Assembly (NCBI GenBank): GCA_017743585.1
Contig: JAGHYP010000036.1
Span: 1-14,843, forward strand
DNA length: 14,843 nucleotides
Direction of reading: 5' to 3'
DNA from: Chloroflexota bacterium
GTDB lineage: Bacteria; Chloroflexota; Anaerolineae; Aggregatilineales; UBA2796
Part shown: piece by piece, positions 6,516 to 12,970 of the stretch
How positions within the stretch are numbered: the first letter of the stretch is position 1
How the letters are laid out: the number at the start of each line of letters is the position of its first letter
The notes under the pieces: model-generated
Seen by the model: the letters and a program-made list of their open reading frames with translations, nothing else
Databases searched by the model: none
Told to the model about the DNA's origin: nothing
Program-made: the position numbers and the translations under genes

Positions 6516-8491
6516 GTGTCTTCAGCTTGCACTTCTACCTCAGGTGGCAGCGGAGTGCCGTTCTTCTTATCGTGGCCGTTGCCATTGCCGTCATCGTGGT
6601 GGCACTGATACGGCACTGTGGTCACTACCACGCGATCTAGATTTTGCAGCGCAAGGCTGAAGATATAGGCGTTGTTCTGGTGCAGAATCTGCTCCCAGAG
6701 TGTATCCATCGCCAAGTGACCGAGGATCACGTTCACGTAGCCCTCAGGATTCGCCTCTAGCTCGCGCAGGACTTCATCGCGAATTGGCTCGATCAACTGA
6801 CGGTAAGGCGACTCGAGGATAGTCAACTCGCCCTCACCAACTCGTTCTTGCCATTTCTGCCGTATCCTCTCCACTTTGGCAGGATTGATTGCCACGTGAA
6901 TAGCGCGCCACTTCACGCCGAGCGACTTGGCGTAGTCAATCATGCGCAGCGCGCCAATGTGGATGTCGTCCACCAAGACGAGCGCTGAGACCACATGGCG
7001 CTCGCCGCGCTTCAGGCGCAAGCCCGCTGCGCTCAGGCGATGCGCAATATCCGTGTAGTGACGATGGATGCGGCTGAAGACAAAGACCATTGTCGGAATC
7101 AGCAGGACGACGAGCCACGCGCCGCTAGTGAACTTGGTGACGGCGAAGATCGTCATCACGATGAACGTCGCCGTCGCGCCGACCGCGCTGATGACCATGC
7201 TGGCGCGCCAATGCGGAAGATGCTCCAGCGTGGTCACTTCGTTCGTGATCTTCTCGCCCGGCTTCAGCCTGCCCGCCCTCCAGAAGCGCACCACCATGCC
7301 CGCTTGCGAAAGCGTGAAGCTCAAGAAGACGCCGACGGCGTACAGCGGAATCAGCAACGTGACGTTCGCTTGCAAGAAGACCACCAACACCCCTGCCAGC
7401 ATGCCGAGCGTGACGATGCCGACCGAGAAGACCAAGCGCGCGCCGCGAATGGTCAATTGGCGCGGCAGGAAGCCGTCGGCTGCCACGAGCGCCGCCAAGC
7501 GCGGAAAGTCGGCGAAGCCAGTGTTAGCTGCCAAGAGCAGAATCAGCACTGTGCTGACGAGCGTGCCGTAGTACATAATGTTCTGCCCGTAGACGGCGCG
7601 CGCCATTTGCGAGACAACGGTCTCGTGATGTGAAGGCATGGCTTGCACGGCGTTCGCCAAGAGCGTGAAGCCGACGAAGATGGTGATCAGGATGGCGCTC
7701 ATCACCATCAGCGTTGCAGCGGCGTTGCGGCTACGCGGCTCTCTGAAGGCAGTGATGCCGTTGCTGATCGCCTCGATGCCCGTCAGCGCTGTGCAGCCGC
7801 TTGAGAACGCGCGCAGCACGATGAACCACGTCAGCGGCTCGACCACGTCATGATGGATGACCTCAACGCCCGTCACAGGCTTCAAGCGCCCCAAGCTGGC
7901 CTCGATCAGGCTGACGATCAGCAAGGTGAACGACATGAAGATGAAGAAATAGGTTGGAACGGCGAATAGCCGCCCTGATTCCCTCACGCCGCGCAGGTTG
8001 GCAATAGTCATCAAGATGATCACGAGCAGCGCCAGCTCAACGCGGAAGTCGCGCAAGGCCGGCACAGCAGAGGTGACTTGTGCCACGCCGCTCGAGATGC
8101 TGACTGAGACCGTCAGCACGTAGTCAATCAGCAACGCCGCCGCCGCGATCTGCGCAGGAATCTCGCCCAAGTTATCGCGCGCGACCACATACGCGCCGCC
8201 GCCGTTCGGGTAGGCGAGGATGGTCTGCCGATACGAGATCGTGAGCAAGAACAGCAGCACGGCGATGGCGAAGGCGATTGAGATTGAAATGCCGAAGTAA
8301 GCTGAGCCTGCGAAGGCGAGAATGACTAGGATTTCTTCAGTAGCGTAAGCAGTGGAAGAGAGCGCGTCCGAGGCGAATACAGCCAGACCAACAGCGCGAC
8401 TCACCGCTTGATGCGGCAAGTCTTTCGTCGCCAGTGGCTTCCCGATCAGCATCCGCCATAAGCTCGGACGCTTTTCTTGAAGCGCGGTCAT
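6506..8491 (-). CDS. kimA: KimA-type high-affinity potassium transporter (APC superfamily)
   Basis: This 661-residue protein has about twelve membrane helices, then a soluble C-terminal domain of roughly 180 residues. It resembles Bacillus subtilis KimA (YdaO) closely at the N-terminus: MLIGKPL, then FASDALSSTAY at 39-49, SYRQTILAYPNGGGAYVV, and LLIDYVLTVSVSISSG. Residues reported to form the K+ site of KimA (D36, Y43, D117, Y118, T121, S125) correspond here to D42, Y49, D123, Y124, T127 and S131 at a constant offset of six, which argues for K+ uptake driven by protons rather than amino-acid transport. In Bacillus the cytosolic domain responds to c-di-AMP. ATG 8491 is preferred; TTG 8533 is possible in frame but adds 14 residues without family support. 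The extreme C-terminus has a His/Asp/Gly/Asn-rich stretch (CHHDDGNGNGHDKK). It is divergent from dprA. Confidence 0.88.
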   Translation of the reverse strand: MTALQEKRPSLWRMLIGKPLATKDLPHQAVSRAVGLAVFASDALSSTAYATEEILVILAFAGSAYFGISISIAFAIAVLLFLLTISYRQTILAYPNGGGAYVVARDNLGEIPAQIAAAALLIDYVLTVSVSISSGVAQVTSAVPALRDFRVELALLVIILMTIANLRGVRESGRLFAVPTYFFIFMSFTLLIVSLIEASLGRLKPVTGVEVIHHDVVEPLTWFIVLRAFSSGCTALTGIEAISNGITAFREPRSRNAAATLMVMSAILITIFVGFTLLANAVQAMPSHHETVVSQMARAVYGQNIMYYGTLVSTVLILLLAANTGFADFPRLAALVAADGFLPRQLTIRGARLVFSVGIVTLGMLAGVLVVFLQANVTLLIPLYAVGVFLSFTLSQAGMVVRFWRAGRLKPGEKITNEVTTLEHLPHWRASMVISAVGATATFIVMTIFAVTKFTSGAWLVVLLIPTMVFVFSRIHRHYTDIAHRLSAAGLRLKRGERHVVSALVLVDDIHIGALRMIDYAKSLGVKWRAIHVAINPAKVERIRQKWQERVGEGELTILESPYRQLIEPIRDEVLRELEANPEGYVNVILGHLAMDTLWEQILHQNNAYIFSLALQNLDRVVVTTVPYQCHHDDGNGNGHDKKNGTPLPPEVEVQAEDTAA

Positions 8492-8577
8492 AATTGTTGA
8501 AGATTCTCTCAACGGCGCCGTCTTGTTCCACAAAGAATGCGGAATTCCCCAGTCAAGCGGCGCACTGCCAAGCGGAT

Positions 8578-8605
8578 ATTCTACGCTACTACCCTAGCTT
8601 GTCAA
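8578..8605 (-). promoter_or_regulatory. Promoter of the kimA-like gene
   Basis: On the minus strand a perfect TTGACA (8605-8600) is followed after 16 nt by TAGAAT (8583-8578, five of six matches). Transcription would begin near 8571, leaving a leader of about 80 nt to ATG 8491. That is too short for a ydaO-type c-di-AMP riboswitch. The leader contains a small GTTGA/TCAAC inverted repeat whose loop holds the only purine-rich ribosome-site candidate (GAGAG). Confidence 0.75.
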
Positions 8606-8624
8606 GAGACTTACACGGCTGAAC

Positions 8625-8653
8625 TTGACGTAAGTGCGCTGCTTTGCTATGCT
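8625..8653 (+). promoter_or_regulatory. Promoter of dprA-manC
   Basis: TTGACG (8625-8630) is followed after 17 nt by TATGCT (8648-8653), which carries an upstream TG at 8645-8646 and so forms an extended -10. Predicted transcription starts near 8660. This rules out the in-frame ATG at 8537 as the dprA start and supports TTG 8672 or GTG 8690. The -35 lies 19 nt from that of the divergent kimA promoter. Confidence 0.7.
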
Positions 8654-8689
8654 GATCGAGCCAAACGACGCTTGACGAAAGCAGAGCGC

Positions 8690-9799
8690 GTGTCTGCGGA
8701 AGCCTTGCACGGCTGGCTTGGATTCAATCAGGTGCGCGGCGTGCGCTGGACGCATTTGCGCGCCTTGCTGGAGCGCTACCAGACGCTTGAGGCAGCTTGG
8801 CGCGCACCCGCTGAGGCGCTGCGCGCAGCAGGACTCACCAAGCAGGCGCTTGAGGCGCTCTTGCGCGTGCGCCAAACCTATGACCCAGAAGCAGCATTGC
8901 GTCAGTTGAAGCGGCTAGGCGTGCGCTTGCTGCCGATCACTGATCCTGACTATCCGCCGCTGTTGCGCCAGATTGCCGACCCGCCGCCGTTGCTTTACGT
9001 GCGCGGCACGCTGCAAGCCGCCGACCAGAACGCGCTGGCAGTGGTCGGCACGCGCAACGCCACTGAATACGGCAAGCGCATGACGGCGCACATTGTCGAG
9101 CCGTTGGCAAGCCAAGGCGTGACGATCATCAGCGGCTTGGCGCATGGCATCGACTCGGCAGCGCACCGAGCGGCGCTGCGCGCCGGCGGGCGGACCATTG
9201 CAGTGTTGCCATGCGGCATTGACCGCGTGTACCCTGCCGATCAAAGCGCGCTCGCCGCGCAGATCATGGAGAGCGGTTGCCTGATCAGCGAGTTCCCGCT
9301 TGGCACAAAGGCAGAGCGGCATAACTTTCCGCAGCGCAACCGCGTGATCAGCGGCTTGGCGTATGGCGTCTTGGTGGTCGAGGCGGCCGAGAAGAGCGGC
9401 GCGCTGATCACAGTAGATTGCGCCCTTGAGCAAGGTCGCGAAGTGTTCGCAGTGCCGGGCAATGCGCTCTCGCCTGCCAGCAGCGGCACCAACGCCCTGA
9501 TCCGCAGCGGCGCCACGCTCACCACGAGCGCAGCGGATATCTTACAAGTGCTTGCGCCAAGCACGCCTGCCGCTATGAAGCCGAGTCAGGTGCAGCCTGT
9601 GCGCTACACGCCTGAGAGCGACGACGAGGCGTGCGTGCTGCGCTACCTAGAGGTTGATCAGGCGAAGCACATTGACGAAATTGTGCGCCAAAGCGGCCTA
9701 GCCGCCAGCCGCGTCAGCGCCGTCTTGACCGTTCTAGAGGTGAAAGGGGTCGTCTGCCAGACGGGCGCGCAACGTTACAGCCTTGTCGCAGCGGTCTGA
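8690..9799 (+). CDS. dprA: DNA-processing protein DprA (Smf), recombination mediator
   Basis: This 369-residue protein loads RecA on incoming single-stranded DNA during natural transformation; it is also widespread in bacteria not known to be competent. A short N-terminal SAM/HhH-like region precedes the Rossmann-type DNA_processg_A domain. The domain shows VVGTRNATEYGKRM from 118, SGLAHGIDSAAH at 148-159, NFPQRNRVISG near 212, and VPGNALSPASSGTNALIRSGA. The C-terminus is a winged-helix (DprA_WH) domain with HIDEIVRQSGLAASRVSAVL. GTG 8690 is chosen because it gives the usual family length and lies downstream of the extended -10 promoter; TTG 8672 is the alternative. The longer in-frame ATG at 8537 would add 51 residues with no family resemblance, upstream of the promoter. 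manC follows 15 nt later, so the two are probably co-transcribed. There is no other competence gene in the window. Confidence 0.93.
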   Translation: MSAEALHGWLGFNQVRGVRWTHLRALLERYQTLEAAWRAPAEALRAAGLTKQALEALLRVRQTYDPEAALRQLKRLGVRLLPITDPDYPPLLRQIADPPPLLYVRGTLQAADQNALAVVGTRNATEYGKRMTAHIVEPLASQGVTIISGLAHGIDSAAHRAALRAGGRTIAVLPCGIDRVYPADQSALAAQIMESGCLISEFPLGTKAERHNFPQRNRVISGLAYGVLVVEAAEKSGALITVDCALEQGREVFAVPGNALSPASSGTNALIRSGATLTTSAADILQVLAPSTPAAMKPSQVQPVRYTPESDDEACVLRYLEVDQAKHIDEIVRQSGLAASRVSAVLTVLEVKGVVCQTGAQRYSLVAAV

Positions 9800-9804
9800 C
9801 AACT

Positions 9805-9808
9805 GGAG
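9805..9808 (+). promoter_or_regulatory. Shine-Dalgarno site of manC
   Basis: GGAG lies 6 nt before the manC ATG and just after the dprA stop. It is the clearest ribosome-binding site in the window, where most genes have weak ones, and it fixes the manC start. Confidence 0.8.
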
Positions 9809-9814
9809 TTTATT

Positions 9815-10876
9815 ATGCCTGAAAATTTTTATGCCCTGATCATGGCAGGCGGCGGTGGCACGCGCCTGTGGCCGCTCAGCCGCCGCGATCGTCCCAAGCA
9901 AATGTTGCCCTTGACCGAAGAGCGCACCATGTTCCAAGTGACCGTGGAACGGCTGCGCGATTTATTGCCGCCTGAGCGCATCTTCGTCGTGACAGGAAGC
10001 GACATAGCAGCTGCGCTGCATCAAAGCACGCCGGCTTTGCCTTTCGAGAATTTCATTGTCGAGCCGTTCGGACGCGATAGCGGGCCTGCCGCTGGCTTAG
10101 GCATTTTCCACATCGCCGAGCGCGACCCGCAGGCTGTGATCGCCATTCTTGCCGCGGATCATCACATCGCCGATGAAGGAGCGTTTTTGCAGGCTCTGCG
10201 CGCTGCTGAGGTCTTTGCGCGCCAAGGGTACATTGTCACGCTCGGAATCCCGCCCAGTTATCCCGCCACTGGCTTCGGCTACATCGAGCGCGGCGAGCAG
10301 CTCGGCGAAGCGCACGGCTTGGCAGTCTATCGCAGCCTGCGCTTCACTGAGAAGCCTGATGAGGCGACAGCGACGCTCTTCCTGCGCAAAGGCACGTTCA
10401 GCTGGAACGCCGGCATGTTCATCATGACAGCGGCGCGCGCCAAACAAGAGTTCGCGCGCCAACAGCCCGCCATGTACGCACTACTAGAGCGCGCTGTTGC
10501 GCAGCCCGCCGAGCTGCCTGCCATCTGGCAGCAGATGCAAAAGCTCTCGTTCGATTACGCCATCATGGAGGGCGCGCAGCGCGTGGCAGTCATCCCCGTC
10601 CAGATCGGCTGGAGCGACGTCGGCACTTGGGCGACTTTGTTTGAAACCCTCGTGCGCGATGAGGACGACAACGTCGTGCGCGGCGGCGAACACATCCGCA
10701 TTGACACACGCGGCACGCTCATCGTCAGCGACCGTCTGGTCGTCACCATCGGCGTCAACAATCTAGTGATCGTGGATACAGGCGACGTGATCTTGGTCTG
10801 CGATAAAAATCGCGCGCAAGACGTGCGCGAAGTGGTCGAGCAGCTCAAGGCGCAAGGCAGAGACGAGCATCTATGA
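9815..10876 (+). CDS. manC: Mannose-1-phosphate guanylyltransferase (GDP-mannose pyrophosphorylase)
   Basis: This 353-residue enzyme makes GDP-mannose from mannose-1-phosphate and GTP. The N-terminal nucleotidyltransferase signature is GGGGTRLWPLSRRDRPKQ (residues 12-29), with the catalytic Arg17 and Lys28 in the expected places. Other family landmarks are EPFGRDSGPAAGLG, the ADHHI stretch, FTEKPDEATA, FSWNAGMFI, DYAIMEG and IGWSDVGTW, followed by a left-handed beta-helix-like tail. It is the short form: the fused C-terminal phosphomannose isomerase (cupin) domain of enterobacterial ManC (about 470 aa) is absent, so isomerase activity must be encoded elsewhere. It sits behind dprA with a strong Shine-Dalgarno site and likely shares its transcript. 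The product could feed mannosylation or GDP-fucose/rhamnose pathways, including the polysaccharide cluster at 3249-6483. Confidence 0.94.
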   Translation: MPENFYALIMAGGGGTRLWPLSRRDRPKQMLPLTEERTMFQVTVERLRDLLPPERIFVVTGSDIAAALHQSTPALPFENFIVEPFGRDSGPAAGLGIFHIAERDPQAVIAILAADHHIADEGAFLQALRAAEVFARQGYIVTLGIPPSYPATGFGYIERGEQLGEAHGLAVYRSLRFTEKPDEATATLFLRKGTFSWNAGMFIMTAARAKQEFARQQPAMYALLERAVAQPAELPAIWQQMQKLSFDYAIMEGAQRVAVIPVQIGWSDVGTWATLFETLVRDEDDNVVRGGEHIRIDTRGTLIVSDRLVVTIGVNNLVIVDTGDVILVCDKNRAQDVREVVEQLKAQGRDEHL

Positions 10877-10972
10877 GCCGCGCGCCATGCCGACGCGCTC
10901 AGCAACGCGCTATGATTCGGACTGAGCGGTGTTTCAGTACATAGAACGGCTTAGCGGTCAGGCGGTCAAGCT
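10877..10972 (+). other. Spacer before fakA with a possible -10 and a tandem octamer
   Basis: This 96-nt gap holds a TATGAT at 10911-10916 (five of six matches to TATAAT) without a good -35. It also holds an ACTGA/TCAGT inverted repeat at 10921-10938, and a near-perfect tandem octamer, GCGGTCAG then GCGGTCAA, at 10954-10969, directly before the GTG start. These may be promoter or operator elements or chance. Read-through from manC is also possible. Confidence 0.3.
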
Positions 10973-12646
10973 GTGATCTCGACAAGTCTCAGTCAACCGA
11001 GTGCCTCGCAGGCGATGCTCAAGTGCGATGGCAGGCACTTGCGCCATCTGATGATGGCGGCGCTCGCCTGGCTCGAGCAGCACGCCGAGCAGGTGAACGC
11101 GCTCAACGTCTTCCCCGTGCCTGATGGCGATACCGGCACGAACATGCTCCTGACGCTGCGCGCCGCTGTAGCTGCCATCGCGCACGATGAGCGCACGGCA
11201 ATTGGCGAGGTAGCGGCTAAGCTCGCTCATGGCGCGTTGCACGGCTCGCGCGGGAACTCTGGCACGGTCCTCTCGCAGCTCTTGAGCGGCGTCGCTGAGG
11301 CGTTGCGCGGCGCGACTGAGCTAGACGCCCCACTTCTGGCGCGCACGTTTCAAAAAGCGGTCGAAGCGGCTTACGCGACGTTTCCACAGCCTGTGGAAGG
11401 CACAATTCTGACAGTGGCGCGCGCTGTGAGCGACGCTGTATCGCGCGCAGCGGCGCATACAAGCGACTTGCGGCGCATTTTCCTCGAAGGTCTGGAGAGC
11501 GGCAAGCGCGCGCTCGCCGAGACTCCGAGTCTGCTGCCGATTTTGGCGCAAGCAGGCGTGGTGGACTCAGGCGGGCAAGGCTTGATTGTGATCCTAGAGG
11601 GCATGGCGCGCCTGTTCGATGCGCGCGATGACTCTATTGCAACGCTCTCTGCGCCTGCCGCGCTCAGCACAGAAGCGCTTGACGCCGCCCTTGCGCTCTC
11701 GGCAAGAGCTGACGAAGGCGGCTTCGGCTACGACGTGCAATACATGCTCTATGGCGAGAATCTGGACATGGATGCGATTCGCGCTGCCATCAGCGCGATG
11801 GGCAGCTCGCCAATTGTGGTCGGCACGCCTGAAGCGGTCAAAGTGCATGTGCATGTGTCCGATCCAAGCGTGCCGCTCGCCTATGGCGAATCGCTGGGCA
11901 AGCTGAGCGACGTGGTGGTTGAGGATATGGAAGCGCAGAGCGTCGCCTATCGCGCGGCGCGTCTGGCTGCTGGGTGCACTGCCGAGATTGCAGTCATCAG
12001 CGTGGTCTGCGGCGAAGGCATGAGCCGTGTGTTCCGCGATCTCGGCGCGCGCCCTCTGTTCGGCGGTCAGACCATGAATCCGAGCGTCGGAGAGTTTCTA
12101 GAAGCGATGCGCGCAGCGGCTTCAGCGCGCGTGGTCCTGCTGACGAACAATCCTAACGTGATTGTGACGGCGCAGCAGGCGGCGAAATTAGCTGAGCGCG
12201 AGCTCGGCTGCGCAGCAGCGGTCATTCCGACGCGCAGCTTGCCGCAAGGCGTCGCAGCAATGGTCGCTTGGCAACCTAACGGCGACTTTGACGAAGTTTG
12301 TGCCGCGATGACGGACGCTGCGCAGCGCGTGCGCACAGGCGAGGTGACATCTGCCACGCGCGAAGTGCACCTGAACGGCCTAGAGGTGCAGAGGGGGCAG
12401 ATCATCGGGCTATTGGACGATCAGTTGGTGAGCGTCGGTCAGACGGCCGAGCGCGTCTTGCTCGATCTGCTGGAACGGGCGCGAGCAGACGCTTACAAGG
12501 TGATCACGCTCTATTATGGCGAGCAAGTCGCCGCTGCCGAGGCTGAGGCGGCAGCTGAAGCCGTGCGCGCGCAGTATTCTGAGCAAGAGGTGACGGTGTT
12601 GTATGGCGGTCAGCCACACTATCACTACATTGTCGGCGTCGAGTGA
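10973..12646 (+). CDS. fakA: FakA-type fatty acid kinase (DAK2/DhaL domain, YloV family)
   Basis: This 557-residue protein belongs to the YloV/FakA family. The N-terminal DhaL (DAK2) kinase domain contains NVFPVPDGDTGTNML, in which DGDTGTN at 51-57 provides the metal-ligating aspartates. Then come HGSRGNSGTVLSQLL near 88-102 and VDSGGQGLIVILEGM. Middle and C-terminal FakA domains follow, including GYDVQYMLYGENLDMDAI, VHVHVSDP, GGQTMNPSVGEFLEA and LTNNPNVI, ending in YYGEQ and GGQPHYHYIVGVE. FakA phosphorylates fatty acids bound to a FakB (DegV-family) carrier, giving acyl-phosphate for phospholipid synthesis. No FakB lies in the window, so the carrier must be elsewhere. GTG 10973 is preceded by AGGCGG at a spacing of 7. 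ATG 11015 (MLKCDGRHL) aligns better with the Staphylococcus start and is a real alternative, 14 residues shorter. Confidence 0.9.
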   Translation: MISTSLSQPSASQAMLKCDGRHLRHLMMAALAWLEQHAEQVNALNVFPVPDGDTGTNMLLTLRAAVAAIAHDERTAIGEVAAKLAHGALHGSRGNSGTVLSQLLSGVAEALRGATELDAPLLARTFQKAVEAAYATFPQPVEGTILTVARAVSDAVSRAAAHTSDLRRIFLEGLESGKRALAETPSLLPILAQAGVVDSGGQGLIVILEGMARLFDARDDSIATLSAPAALSTEALDAALALSARADEGGFGYDVQYMLYGENLDMDAIRAAISAMGSSPIVVGTPEAVKVHVHVSDPSVPLAYGESLGKLSDVVVEDMEAQSVAYRAARLAAGCTAEIAVISVVCGEGMSRVFRDLGARPLFGGQTMNPSVGEFLEAMRAAASARVVLLTNNPNVIVTAQQAAKLAERELGCAAAVIPTRSLPQGVAAMVAWQPNGDFDEVCAAMTDAAQRVRTGEVTSATREVHLNGLEVQRGQIIGLLDDQLVSVGQTAERVLLDLLERARADAYKVITLYYGEQVAAAEAEAAAEAVRAQYSEQEVTVLYGGQPHYHYIVGVE

Positions 12647-12682
12647 GCGCAACGCTCTCTAGCCAAGTCTGCCTGTTTGGGC

Positions 12683-12688
12683 TATAAT
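12683..12688 (+). promoter_or_regulatory. -10 element of the secG promoter
   Basis: A perfect TATAAT lies 37 nt before the secG ATG at 12726. The -35 is weak (TAGCCA at 12660-12665, 17-nt spacing). Transcription would start near 12695. The upstream in-frame ATG at 12687 lies inside this hexamer and so cannot be the secG start if the promoter is real. Confidence 0.55.
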
Positions 12689-12725
12689 GCCGCCTCGAAT
12701 TGGCGACCTGAGGAAAACGCACAGA

Positions 12726-12962
12726 ATGGGCGCGCTCAAAACAGCCTTACAGATCATTCAAATCCTGCTCTCGGTTGCTCTGGTAGCGCTGATCATCTTG
12801 CAATCGAAGGGCAGCGGCATCGGCAGCTTGCTCGGCAGCGGCGAGGGCGGCTTGGGCATCACCAAGACGCGGCGCGGTCTGGAAAAGACGCTCTTCCAGC
12901 TCACCATCATCCTCTCGGCAATCTTTTTGATCAACGCCGTGATTCAACTGGCAGCGCAGTAG
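12726..12962 (+). CDS. secG: Preprotein translocase subunit SecG
   Basis: This 78-residue protein matches SecG in length and topology: two membrane helices (about residues 4-23 and 53-75) around a short loop rich in Gly and Ser, LLGSGEGGLGITKTRRGLEK. The hallmark ending of helix 1, ALIILQSKGSGIGSLLGSG, corresponds to the conserved LLQ-(K/R)G...G region of the family. SecG joins SecY and SecE and helps SecA-driven export across the cytoplasmic membrane. ATG 12726 is chosen; 12687 would add 13 residues and overlaps the -10 box. A TGAGGA lies about 12 nt upstream, rather far for a ribosome site. The solute-binding protein gene begins 8 nt after the stop, so both are probably on one mRNA. Confidence 0.92.
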   Translation: MGALKTALQIIQILLSVALVALIILQSKGSGIGSLLGSGEGGLGITKTRRGLEKTLFQLTIILSAIFLINAVIQLAAQ

Positions 12963-12964
12963 GG
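12961..12964 (+). promoter_or_regulatory. Shine-Dalgarno site deciding the TTG start of the solute-binding protein
   Basis: AGGG overlaps the end of the secG stop codon (TAG at 12960-12962) and lies 6 nt before TTG 12971. It is the best ribosome site near the predicted N-terminal hydrophobic segment. Confidence 0.55.
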
Positions 12965-12970
12965 AATTTG

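Noticed and set aside
8492..8571. A c-di-AMP riboswitch before kimA
   Set aside because: The leader from the predicted start point is only about 80 nt, and I could see no riboswitch-like core. A covariance search would settle it.
8537..8689. N-terminal extension of DprA from ATG 8537
   Set aside because: No family resemblance, and a good promoter for dprA lies within it.
12687..12725. Longer SecG start at ATG 12687
   Set aside because: The ATG lies inside the TATAAT box, and the 13 extra residues are not part of SecG.
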